From Paracoccaceae bacterium (lineage in GTDB: Bacteria; Pseudomonadota; Alphaproteobacteria; Rhodobacterales; Rhodobacteraceae): a stretch of DNA of 64,000 nt. Numbering within the stretch: the first letter of the stretch is position 1; each line of letters starts with the position of its first letter. The notes beneath the pieces are model-generated. The model saw nothing but the letters and a program-made list of their open reading frames with translations, was not told the DNA's origin and ran no database searches. Shown one piece after another: positions 19,353 through 28,226 of the stretch. Made by a program: the position numbers and the translations under genes. The stretch covers positions 17,979-81,978 of the forward strand of contig JAAEZB010000002.1 in the NCBI GenBank assembly GCA_018223085.1, written 5' to 3'.

Positions 19353-21173
19353 ATGCTCAACCTTCCCTTCCCCGTTCGCGACGCAAACGCCAGCTCCGGC
19401 ACTGACGGCCTCGGCAACCTGCCCGAATGGGACCTGAGCGATCTCTATACATCCCCCGATGCCCCCGAGCTTGAGACCGACCTCGCCTTCCTTGAAAAGG
19501 AATGCGCCGCCTTTGCCTCCGATTACGAAGGCAAGCTTGATACGCTCGACGCCGCTGGCCTCCTCGAATGTGTCCAGCGCAACGAAAAAATCTCGCAGGT
19601 CTCGGGCCGCATCATGTCCTACGCAGGCCTGCGCTATTACCAACTGACAACAGACGCCGAACGCGCACAATTCATGTCGAATTGTCAGGAAAAGCTGACG
19701 AACTTCACCACCCCGCTGGTCTTCTTCACCCTCGAACTGAACCGGCTCCCGGACGAAACGCTCGACGCCGCTTTCGCGGAAAACGCCGAACTCGCTCGCT
19801 ACAAACCGGTCTTTGACCGCATCCGCGCCATGAAGCCCTACCAACTTTCCGATGAGCTGGAGAAATTCCTCCACGATCTCGGCGTGGTCGGCGACGCATG
19901 GGAGCGCCTCTTTGATGAAACCATCGCCGGCCTGACCTTCGAGATGGAAGGCGACGACCTCAATATCGAGGCGACCCTCAACTACATGACCGACCCCGAC
20001 CGCGCCAAACGCGAGATGGCGGCGCGCGAACTGGCCCGTGTGTTCCACGAGAACATCAAAATTTTCTCCCGCGTCCACAACACCGCCGCCAAGGAAAAAG
20101 AGGTCATCGACCGCTGGCGCAACATGCCCAGCGCCCAAACCGCCCGCCACCTCTCCAACGACGTGGAACCCGAGGTGGTCGAGGCTCTGCGCAACGCCGT
20201 CGTGGCCGCCTACCCGAAACTTTCGCACCGCTATTACGAGCTCAAACGCAAATGGCTCGGCCTTGACCGGATGCAGGTCTGGGACCGCAACGCACCGCTT
20301 CCCATGGAAGAAACGCGCATTGTCGGCTGGGACGAGGCGCGCGCGTTGGTGATGGATGCCTACAACGCCTTTGATCCCCGCATGGGCGACATTGCCGACC
20401 CCTTCTTTACCAAGGGCTGGATCGACGCGGGCGTAAAACCCGGCAAAGCCCCCGGCGCCTTTGCCCATCCGACCGTCACCAACGTCCACCCCTACGTGAT
20501 GCTCAACTACCTCGGCAAACCGCGCGACGTGATGACCCTCGCCCACGAACTCGGCCACGGCGTGCATCAGGTCCTCGCCGCCGATCAGGGCGAAATGCTT
20601 TCCTCAACGCCGCTGACCCTCGCCGAAACCGCGTCCGTATTTGGCGAAATGCTCACCTTCCGCAAAATGCTCGACCGCGCCGAAACCCAGGAACAGCGCA
20701 AAATCCTCCTCGCCGGCAAGGTCGAGGACATGATCAACACCGTGGTGCGCCAGATCGCCTTCTACGATTTCGAATGCAAACTCCACGACGCGCGCCGCGC
20801 CTCCGAACTGACCCCCGAGGACATCAACGCCCTCTGGATGTCCGTGCAAGCCGAAAGCCTCGGCCCGGCGTTCGATTTCATGGAAGGCTACGAGACCTAC
20901 TGGGCCTATATCCCCCACTTCGTCCACTCGCCCTTCTACGTCTACGCCTACGCATTCGGCGACGGCCTCGTGAACGCCCTTTACGCGGTCTATGCCGAGG
21001 GCGGAGACGGCTTCGAGGACAAGTATTTCGACATGCTCAAGGCTGGCGGCTCCAAACACCACAAGGAACTCCTCGCCCCCTTCGGCCTCGACGCCTCGGA
21101 CCCCAAGTTCTGGGACAAGGGCCTGAGCATGATCTCAGACATGATCGACGAGCTGGAGGCGATGGAGGACTGA
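19353..21173 (+). CDS. pepF: M3 family oligoendopeptidase
   Basis: TLAHELGHGVHQVLA zinc metallopeptidase motif; start trimmed to MLNLPFPV. Confidence 0.92.
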   Translation: MLNLPFPVRDANASSGTDGLGNLPEWDLSDLYTSPDAPELETDLAFLEKECAAFASDYEGKLDTLDAAGLLECVQRNEKISQVSGRIMSYAGLRYYQLTTDAERAQFMSNCQEKLTNFTTPLVFFTLELNRLPDETLDAAFAENAELARYKPVFDRIRAMKPYQLSDELEKFLHDLGVVGDAWERLFDETIAGLTFEMEGDDLNIEATLNYMTDPDRAKREMAARELARVFHENIKIFSRVHNTAAKEKEVIDRWRNMPSAQTARHLSNDVEPEVVEALRNAVVAAYPKLSHRYYELKRKWLGLDRMQVWDRNAPLPMEETRIVGWDEARALVMDAYNAFDPRMGDIADPFFTKGWIDAGVKPGKAPGAFAHPTVTNVHPYVMLNYLGKPRDVMTLAHELGHGVHQVLAADQGEMLSSTPLTLAETASVFGEMLTFRKMLDRAETQEQRKILLAGKVEDMINTVVRQIAFYDFECKLHDARRASELTPEDINALWMSVQAESLGPAFDFMEGYETYWAYIPHFVHSPFYVYAYAFGDGLVNALYAVYAEGGDGFEDKYFDMLKAGGSKHHKELLAPFGLDASDPKFWDKGLSMISDMIDELEAMED

Positions 21174-21187
21174 TAGCCCTGCCGTAG

Positions 21188-21206
21188 GGTGGGTTTTCAA
21201 CCCACC
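21188..21206. repeat. GGTGGGTT-TTC-AACCCACC inverted repeat after pepF (GTAGGGTGGG-type palindrome)
   Basis: Perfect 8-bp inverted repeat with 3-nt loop, seen directly. Confidence 0.7.
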
Positions 21207-21253
21207 ACCCCAACGGATGCATTCACCGAGACTCCCCTGACAAGGAACGACCG

Positions 21254-21724
21254 ATGATTACCCTTGCCCCTCTTCCCCCCGGTCGCACGGACCTCGTAGC
21301 GGATATAAGATTGCCCGCCGAGCAACAGGTCTTTGCCGATTATCCGCCCGATGTCATGGCTTCGGCCGGGCCGGGGCGAGACGGGCATATGATCCTTGAA
21401 AATGGCACGGTCGTCGGCTTCTTCGCCATCGACCGCACCTATGCCGACGCCCATGATTTTGCCGAACCCGATACCATTGGGCTGCGCATGTTTTCGATCG
21501 ATGCCCGCGCGCAAGGGCGTGGCATCGCCACCGCCGCCTGCCGCGCCCTCGCCGACTACCTGCCGCGCCACTACCCGGATGCGTCCGCCTGCTATCTCAC
21601 CGTGAACCACCGCAACCCGCGCGCCAAAGCCGCCTATCTCAAGGGCGGCTTCACGGACACCGGCGAAGACTACCTCGGCGGCGGTGCAGGCCCGCAATAT
21701 ATCATGCGCCTCCCGCTCGCCTGA
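21254..21724 (+). CDS. GNAT family N-acetyltransferase
   Basis: SIDARAQGRGIATAACRALADYL acetyl-CoA binding motif. Confidence 0.85.
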   Translation: MITLAPLPPGRTDLVADIRLPAEQQVFADYPPDVMASAGPGRDGHMILENGTVVGFFAIDRTYADAHDFAEPDTIGLRMFSIDARAQGRGIATAACRALADYLPRHYPDASACYLTVNHRNPRAKAAYLKGGFTDTGEDYLGGGAGPQYIMRLPLA

Positions 21725-21790
21725 TACATCCCAAATGTCTCATAAATTCCGGCACGATTTCCCTTAACGAAATCGTAACCCCGCACGCTG

Positions 21791-21878
21791 CGTTAATGGT
21801 GCGATTTGCAAAGTCGATACCGACGCAATACCGACGTGATACCGACGCGTTACAACCGCCCCTTTTGCGCCGTTAACC
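21791..21878. repeat. Composite intergenic element, copy A: TTAAT ... three 11-bp-spaced (CGACGYRATAC) units ... TTAACC
   Basis: CGATAC CGACGCAATAC CGACGTGATAC CGACGCGTT at 21815-21851, TTAACC at 21873-21878; similar layout at 55121-55220. Confidence 0.75.
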
Positions 21879-21897
21879 TTTCGAGTCGCCCCGCCTC

Positions 21898-22167
21898 TTA
21901 CTTCAGCTGGCTATCCTTTGATCCGCGCCGATTGATCCCGCCACGCATCTTCTGCGCCCCATCACGTTCCTGCATACAGTCGATACAGAGCTTCACACCG
22001 GGGATCGCCTTGCGCCGCGCCTCGGGGATTTCCTCCTCGCATTCGGCGCAATGCGTAAGGCTTTCTCCCACAAGAGTTTTTCGCGCCTTCATGCGCTCCA
22101 ACTCGTCGCTGATCGTCGCCTCGATCTGCTCACTCACCGCGCCATCACGCGCCCATCCACCGGCCAT
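21898..22167 (-). CDS. DksA/TraR family C4-type zinc finger protein
   Basis: HCAECEEEIPEARRKAIPGVKLCIDCMQERD. Confidence 0.9.
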   Translation of the reverse strand: MAGGWARDGAVSEQIEATISDELERMKARKTLVGESLTHCAECEEEIPEARRKAIPGVKLCIDCMQERDGAQKMRGGINRRGSKDSQLK

Positions 22168-22265
22168 GGCAATCTCCTTTGCCCTAACCTAACTCTCCAA
22201 TCCCGCCACGTCACGCTTTGCGCGAATCCCTTCCCCACCTACCCTTATAAAAAAGGGAGGACACC

Positions 22266-23438
22266 ATGCGCACGTTCGGAAAATGGCTTGGCAGGCTTTT
22301 GCTGCTACTCATCCTGGCATTCATCGCCTTCGTCAGTTTCGCCCCCGCCTACGTGGAGACCCAACGCAACGCCGTCGCCGACCATGCCCCCTATCCCGTC
22401 TCGCCCGAGGCGCAGGCCCTGCATAACACGCTGACCATCGGCGACTGGCACGCCGATAGCCTTCTGTGGAAACGCGATCTCCTCGAACGTGGTAGCCGCG
22501 GGCAGGTCGATATTCCCCGCCTCCTTGAGGGCAATGTCGCCGTGCAAGTCTTTACCGCCGTGACAAAATCCCCGGCGGGCCAAAACTATGAACACAACCA
22601 CACCGACGCCATGGACAACATCACCCTCCTCGCCGTCGGTCAGCTCTGGCCGCTGCGCACATGGGGCTCCCTCTACGAACGCGCCCACTATCAGGCCGAG
22701 AAACTCCACGGCTTCGAGGCCGAGTCCGAAGGCCGTTTGCGCATCCTCAAATCACGCGCCGATCTCGACGCCCTCCTCGCCGCCCGCGCCGAAGGACAAG
22801 AGGTCGTCGGAGGCATCCTCGGCATCGAAGGCGCCCACCCCCTAGAGGGAAAAATCGAGAACCTTCAAGGACTTCAGGACGCAGGCTATCGCCTGATCGC
22901 GCTTCAGCATTTCTTTGACAACGCCATCGGCGGCTCGCTCCATGGGGATGGCAATCACGGGCTAACGCCCTTTGGTCGTGAACTCGTGCAGGCCGTGGTC
23001 GACCGTGGCCTGATCCTCGACATCGCCCATTCGAGCCCCCAGGTCGCCGAGGACGTGCTCGCCATGACCGATATCCCCGTCGTCGTGAGCCATACCGGCA
23101 TTCACGGCAACTGCCCCGTTAAACGCAACTACCCCGATGACCTCATGGCCCGCATTGCCGAAACCGGCGGGGTGATCGGAATCGGCTACTGGGCCGACGT
23201 AACCTGCGATGATAGCCCCGCAGGCGTCGCCAAAACCATCAAGGCCGCCATCGCCGTCGTCGGCGAAGATCACGTCTCGCTCGGCTCGGATTTCGACGGC
23301 TCTGTTGCTACTGCCTTTGATACATCCGAACTCGCCGCCCTGACCCAGGCGCTCCTGGATGCAGGGCTGACCGAGACGCAGATTCGCAAGGTCATGGGCG
23401 AAAACATGATCCGCGTACTCCGCGCCCGCCTGAACTAA
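22266..23438 (+). CDS. Membrane dipeptidase (peptidase M19)
   Basis: DWHADSLLWKRDL, VVSHTGIHG, LGSDFDGSV. Confidence 0.9.
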   Translation: MRTFGKWLGRLLLLLILAFIAFVSFAPAYVETQRNAVADHAPYPVSPEAQALHNTLTIGDWHADSLLWKRDLLERGSRGQVDIPRLLEGNVAVQVFTAVTKSPAGQNYEHNHTDAMDNITLLAVGQLWPLRTWGSLYERAHYQAEKLHGFEAESEGRLRILKSRADLDALLAARAEGQEVVGGILGIEGAHPLEGKIENLQGLQDAGYRLIALQHFFDNAIGGSLHGDGNHGLTPFGRELVQAVVDRGLILDIAHSSPQVAEDVLAMTDIPVVVSHTGIHGNCPVKRNYPDDLMARIAETGGVIGIGYWADVTCDDSPAGVAKTIKAAIAVVGEDHVSLGSDFDGSVATAFDTSELAALTQALLDAGLTETQIRKVMGENMIRVLRARLN

Positions 23439-23448
23439 GGAGGCCCAG

Positions 23449-23784
23449 ATGATTATCGCCCTCGTGCAAATCCCCCTCCCCGGCGGCAAGCGTCCCCACA
23501 CCTTGGTCACTGAACAATCTCTCGAAGCCACGAAGATTTTTCACAATGTCAAAGGCTTGCGCCGCAAATATTTCCTCAACAACGAAGACGGCGGCGGCGG
23601 GGTCTACGAATTCGACAGCCGCGAAAATGCCGAAGCTTGGTTTCATGACGGCTGGGCCGACTGGATGGAGGGCCGCTTCGGCGTGCGCCCAACCCTGACC
23701 CTCTTTGATTGCCCGGTCCTGCTCGACAACGAGACCAGCGAGGCCCGCGTCGACGGCACAGCAGTCCCGCCGCCTTGGCTCTGA
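23449..23784 (+). CDS. Small conserved hypothetical (YdhR/monooxygenase-like fold suspected)
   Basis: 111-aa ORF with good codon usage, next to the dipeptidase gene. Confidence 0.6.
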   Translation: MIIALVQIPLPGGKRPHTLVTEQSLEATKIFHNVKGLRRKYFLNNEDGGGGVYEFDSRENAEAWFHDGWADWMEGRFGVRPTLTLFDCPVLLDNETSEARVDGTAVPPPWL

Positions 23785-23794
23785 CCCCGAAGGG

Positions 23795-24172
23795 TTATTC
23801 CCTTGCAAAGGTGAAGCCACCCTTCGCCGCACCTCCCCCTAGGAACATCGTATTGCCCTTAATCCGACAGGTAGACTTGGACATGCTTCCCCGCTCAAAG
23901 CGCAATGTCGTCTTGCCGCGCTCAAGCGTATAGCTGAGCGGCATACCGGCCGCACGGGCGCAATTCCCCTTACAGCCAAGGGTCATATCTGCACGAAAGG
24001 TCCAGACCGCTCCAATCGCCTTGCCCGCATCATCAAAACGGTGCCACGTTCCGACAATCGTATCCGGCTGACATTTACGCGCCCCTGCCGCTGCGGCAGG
24101 CCCCGCCACGGAAAAACAAATCCCGGTCAGGGCAGCGCATAGCACCATTGATTTCAAAAAATGCTGGGACAT
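23795..24172 (-). CDS. Exported hypothetical protein
   Basis: Signal peptide MSQHFLKSMVLCAALTGICFSVAGPAAAAGA; paired Cys residues. Confidence 0.65.
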   Translation of the reverse strand: MSQHFLKSMVLCAALTGICFSVAGPAAAAGARKCQPDTIVGTWHRFDDAGKAIGAVWTFRADMTLGCKGNCARAAGMPLSYTLERGKTTLRFERGSMSKSTCRIKGNTMFLGGGAAKGGFTFARE

Positions 24173-24610
24173 TCATTATCTCCTGTTCTCAAATTCAGAG
24201 CCACCCTAGGCCCATGACCTGCGAATGCAACATTCCTTACCTCACCGCCTTACGAACGCCCGACAAAAATACCCAAGTATATGAATTATAACGATTTTCC
24301 TTGAACGCCTTCCGCTACCGGGCTAGAGTTATCCTAAGAATTGCAGCCAGCCCGACTCACAAGGCCGCTATAGCAAGTCATCTCGCCCCTCTGGGTCGCC
24401 AGATAGCCAGCCAAGCCACTCAAGTGATTTTAGCCAGCCCAACCATCCTTTCGGATGGGCAATTCTATATGCCAGCCTTACGCCAGCTCCGCCCGCAAGA
24501 CCGGATTCCTCAGCCACGGTCAAGCCAGCATCGGTTTTCCAAACCAAGAAGACTCCCCGGTCGCCAGCAGTCACCTCGCCAGCACCGACCGGCCCGGTCA
24601 GTCACCGCAA

Positions 24611-24650
24611 AAAACAAGGCGGCGCAAACGCGCCGCCTTTTGTCTTTTAT
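24611..24650 (-). terminator. Rho-independent terminator of rpoH
   Basis: Minus strand GGCGGCGCGTTTGCGCCGCCTTGTTTTTT. Confidence 0.85.
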
Positions 24651-24666
24651 CCAATGGTGGCCGGAT

Positions 24667-25563
24667 TTAGGCCGAGGTCAGAAGCCCCTTTTCAGCGGCC
24701 AAGTTCTGCATCCGCTTCTGCAGCTTTTCAAAGGCGCGCACTTCGATCTGGCGAATGCGCTCACGGCTGACATCATACTGACCGCTCAATTCCTCAAGGG
24801 TCACCGGCTTCTCGGCAAGACGCCGCTGCGCAAGGATGTCCTTCTCACGATCGTTGAGCACCTCCATGGCTTCGGCCAAAAGCGCACGCCGCGCCTCAAG
24901 CTCATCCTTGGCCTCGTAATCGGCCGCCTGGTCGGCGTCCTCATCCTCAAGCCAATCCTGCCACTCCATCGTGCCTTCGCCCTCGCTGCCGATCTGGGCG
25001 TTGAGCGACGCATCCCCGCCGCTCATACGGCGGTTCATCGAGATCACTTCGGTTTCGGTCACGCCAAGGTCATGCGCAATGCGCTTGACGTTCTCAGGGC
25101 GCATATCGCCCTCTTCAAGCGCACCGATCCGGGCCTTGGCCTTGCGCAGGTTGAAGAAAAGCTTCTTTTGCGCCGAAGTCGTGCCGAGCTTCACAAGGCT
25201 CCAGGAGCGCAGGATATATTCCTGAATGCTCGCCCGGATCCACCACATGGCATAGGTCGCAAGGCGAAAGCCTCTTTCGGGGTCAAAACGTTTGACCGCC
25301 TGCATGAGGCCCACATTGGCCTCCGAAATCACTTCGGCCTGCGGCAAGCCATAGCCGCGATACCCCATGGCGATTTTCGCCGCGAGACGCAGGTGACTGG
25401 TGACCATCTTATGGGCCGCTTCAGTGTCTTCCTTTTCGACCCATGCTTTGGCCAGCATGTATTCCTCTTCCGGCTCCAAGAGCGGAAATTTGCGGATTTC
25501 CTGCATATAGCGGTTCAGGCCGCCTTCCGGCGTCGGTGCCGGTAGATTTGCATAGTTACTCAT
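24667..25563 (-). CDS. rpoH: RNA polymerase sigma factor RpoH
   Basis: RFDPERGFRLATYAMWWIRASIQEYILRSWSLVKLGTTSAQKKLFFNLRK (RpoH box-like); ERIRQIEVRAFEKLQ. Confidence 0.95.
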   Translation of the reverse strand: MSNYANLPAPTPEGGLNRYMQEIRKFPLLEPEEEYMLAKAWVEKEDTEAAHKMVTSHLRLAAKIAMGYRGYGLPQAEVISEANVGLMQAVKRFDPERGFRLATYAMWWIRASIQEYILRSWSLVKLGTTSAQKKLFFNLRKAKARIGALEEGDMRPENVKRIAHDLGVTETEVISMNRRMSGGDASLNAQIGSEGEGTMEWQDWLEDEDADQAADYEAKDELEARRALLAEAMEVLNDREKDILAQRRLAEKPVTLEELSGQYDVSRERIRQIEVRAFEKLQKRMQNLAAEKGLLTSA

Positions 25564-25848
25564 ATCTGTCCCCCTCCAATGTTACAGGGCTTAACATCGA
25601 GATAGGTTGGCGCTAACGGGCTTTCAAGCGCCTGCCTCCTGATTTCTTAACGCGATATGAAAGCGATCCCGTCGCTTTGCCAGTAAATTACCACAGGCTC
25701 ACGCGGTTGTGTGCTTTATATCGGAAAAATTCGCGCATTTCCGCCCCTTGGTGCGAAATCACACAGAACTCTCTGTGAAAACTGCGGTATCGCACAATAG
25801 GCCCGCCACGCTACACTCGCCTCATCCGCGCAACAGATACTGAACGCC

Positions 25849-26481
25849 ATGCCCGACAAAGCCTTTGCTCGCCACGCCCGCCTCGCCGGGCTGCTCTATC
25901 TTGGCATTATCCTCTTCGGTCTGACCGGTGAGGTCGCCCTGCGCGGCCCCCTGATCGACTGGAGCGATGGCGCGGCCACCGCCGCCGCGCTTGGCGCAGA
26001 CAGTTTCCGGTTTCGTCTCTCTGTCGGCTTTGATCTCGTCATGGCCACGCTCGACATCGCGCTGGCCCTGACCTTCCTGCGCATGCTGCAACACGTGCAC
26101 CGCCCCGCCGCCCTCTCCGCGACCGCCCTGCGCCTCGTGCAAGCCGTGATCCTTGTCGCCAACGCGGCCCTCGTCTGGTCCGCGCCGGACGCGGCCAATC
26201 CCCTCCCGCTCCTCGCGCGCCACGCGGCGGGCTATGATCTGGGCCTGGTGTTCTTTGCCGGGAACTGCCTGCTTATGGCGTGGCTCCTACGCGCTACCGG
26301 CCGACCGCCGCGCTGGCTCCCTATCGGGATCGCGGCCTCGGGCCTTATCTACCTTAGCGGAAGCCTGACACGCTTCTTCGCTCCCGAGATCAACACACTC
26401 ATGCAACCGGCCTATCTGATCCCGGTGATCTCAGAGACCGGCCTTGCGCTTTGGCTGCTATTTGGCCGACGCGCGCGCTAG
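25849..26481 (+). CDS. DUF4386-like membrane protein
   Basis: 210 aa multi-TM; ARHARLAGLLYLGIILFGL N-terminus. Confidence 0.75.
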   Translation: MPDKAFARHARLAGLLYLGIILFGLTGEVALRGPLIDWSDGAATAAALGADSFRFRLSVGFDLVMATLDIALALTFLRMLQHVHRPAALSATALRLVQAVILVANAALVWSAPDAANPLPLLARHAAGYDLGLVFFAGNCLLMAWLLRATGRPPRWLPIGIAASGLIYLSGSLTRFFAPEINTLMQPAYLIPVISETGLALWLLFGRRAR

Positions 26482-27500
26482 CCCCGCAGGGCGGCAATCA
26501 ATCCCGCCATGTCCTCGGGCAATTCCGCCTCAAACCGCACCTTTTCGCCCGTCACCGGATGCTCAAACCCAAGCACCGCCGCATGAAGCGCCTGACGTGC
26601 AAACCCCTTCGCCGCCGCGATTCCGGCAGGTGATAGCGCCTTTTCCGAGAGCTTGCGCCGCCCGCCATAGACCGGATCGCCAATCAACCCATGCCCCGAA
26701 TGCGCCATATGCACCCGGATCTGATGCGTGCGCCCTGTTTCAAGCCAACACTCCACCAGCGCCGCCACACCGGGCGTTCCGAACGCCTCGACAATCCGCG
26801 CCCGCGTCACCGCATGCCGCCCGCCATTGAACAGAACCGCCTGTCTCTGACGGTCCGTCTTGTGCCGCGCGAGCTGCGTGGTGATCCGCATGATATTGCC
26901 GCTCTCAAAGCTGACGCCCTTCACCCCGCGCAGGCGCGGATCATTGGCATCCGGCACGCCGTAGACCACCGCCTTGTAATACCGTTCCACCGTGTGCTTC
27001 TCAAATTGCGCCGCCAATCCCTGATGGGCGCGATCCGATTTCGCCACCACGAGAAGCCCCGAAGTTTCCTTGTCGATCCGGTGCACGATGCCCGGCCGCT
27101 GTACCCCGCCAACACCCGACAGCGTATCGCCGCAATGATGCAAAAGCGCATTCACAAGCGTGCCATTGGGAGTCCCCGGTGCCGGATGCACGACCATCCC
27201 CGCAGGTTTGCTGATGACGATAAGGTCGGCATCCTCATAAACAACCTCAAGCGCGATATCCTCTGGCCCGATATGGCTCTCATCGGCGACCGGCACCGCG
27301 ATCTCGACAAGATCCTCCTCGGCGACCTTGGCCTTGGCATCCGCGACCACGCCATTAAGACGAACCGCACCGTCCGCCAACAGACGCGCCAGCCGCGTGC
27401 GCGACAGGGTCGCTTCTTCTGGCACATCGCGCGAAAGCGCCTTATCAAGACGCTTGGGCGGGTCCGCTTGGATCCGAAACGAGATGAAGGACGAGGCCAT
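26478..27500 (-). CDS. RluA/RluD family 23S rRNA pseudouridine synthase
   Basis: S4 domain; GIVHRIDKETSGLLVVAKSDRAHQGLAAQFEKHTVERYY; start trimmed to MASSFISFRIQ at CAT 27498-27500. Confidence 0.93.
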   Translation of the reverse strand: MASSFISFRIQADPPKRLDKALSRDVPEEATLSRTRLARLLADGAVRLNGVVADAKAKVAEEDLVEIAVPVADESHIGPEDIALEVVYEDADLIVISKPAGMVVHPAPGTPNGTLVNALLHHCGDTLSGVGGVQRPGIVHRIDKETSGLLVVAKSDRAHQGLAAQFEKHTVERYYKAVVYGVPDANDPRLRGVKGVSFESGNIMRITTQLARHKTDRQRQAVLFNGGRHAVTRARIVEAFGTPGVAALVECWLETGRTHQIRVHMAHSGHGLIGDPVYGGRRKLSEKALSPAGIAAAKGFARQALHAAVLGFEHPVTGEKVRFEAELPEDMAGLIAALRG

Positions 27501-27798
27501 GGACGAGACTCCCGAGCCGATCGAGCCGGCAAATTTGCGTTTCCTGCGCCTCCTGGTGACAGGGCTTACAGGGATCATGATTGTCGGCCTTCTAGTGGTT
27601 GTGGCGCTGATTGTCATCCGCCTCAATGAAACCGGCCCGACCATGCCCTCCGAAATCACCCTTCCCGAGGGCGTCAACGCCACCGCGCTGACCATCGGCG
27701 AGGGCTGGTGGGCTGTGGTCACCGACGACAACCGCATCCTGATTTTCGACCAGATGACCGGCGCACTACGCCAGAGCATCGAAATCAACCAAGACTGA
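27484..27798 (+). CDS. Small single-TM protein (DUF6476-like)
   Basis: MKDEAMDETPEPIEPANLRFLRLLVTGLTGIMIVGLLVVVALIVIRLNETGP; start at 27484 or 27499. Confidence 0.75.
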   Translation: MKDEAMDETPEPIEPANLRFLRLLVTGLTGIMIVGLLVVVALIVIRLNETGPTMPSEITLPEGVNATALTIGEGWWAVVTDDNRILIFDQMTGALRQSIEINQD

Positions 27799-27808
27799 AA
27801 GAGAAGAG

Positions 27809-27885
27809 TGGTACCACCTCCCCGGCTCGAACGGGGGACCTCCTGATCCACAATCAGGCGCTCTAACCTACTGAGCTAAGGCGGC
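27809..27885 (-). tRNA. tRNA-His (anticodon GTG), CCA encoded
   Basis: Minus strand GCCGCCTTAGCTCAGTAGGTTAGAGCGCCTGATTGTGGATCAGGAGGTCCCCCGTTCGAGCCGGGGAGGTGGTACCA folds as cloverleaf; loop TTGTGGA. Confidence 0.97.
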
Positions 27886-28035
27886 ACTGGGGGCGATTTA
27901 TCGTCAGCGCCGAATGATTGCAAGTCTGGAATCGCGATTTTTTGCCCTCGGCGCCCCACGCTCCAACTTGCCCAGCCATCTTGCCAAGCGGCGCACTACG
28001 CGCTAGGCGAAATGCCAGCCATCAGGAGAACCGCC

Positions 28036-28224
28036 ATGGGCATCAATACCGAACGCGACATCGAAGCCAACCTGCAAATCGGCCCGACCGACAAGGGGTT
28101 CGTGCGGATTTTCATCGAGGCAGACGGCCTTGAAATCCCGATGGACTTCTCCCCCGATGAGGCCGAAGAAATTGCCGAGGAAATCCGCGCAGCGGCCGCC
28201 ACTGCGGCCAAGGTCGCGGGCTAA
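28036..28224 (+). CDS. Small conserved hypothetical (DUF6324-like)
   Basis: MGINTERDIEANLQIGPTDKGFVRIFIEADGLEIPMDFSPDEAEEIAEEIRAAA; RBS-like AGGAGA upstream. Confidence 0.75.
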   Translation: MGINTERDIEANLQIGPTDKGFVRIFIEADGLEIPMDFSPDEAEEIAEEIRAAAATAAKVAG

Positions 28225-28226
28225 GC

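Noticed and set aside
24301-25545. 414-aa plus-strand ORF opposite rpoH
   Set aside because: Runs through the rpoH terminator and antisense to rpoH; no motifs
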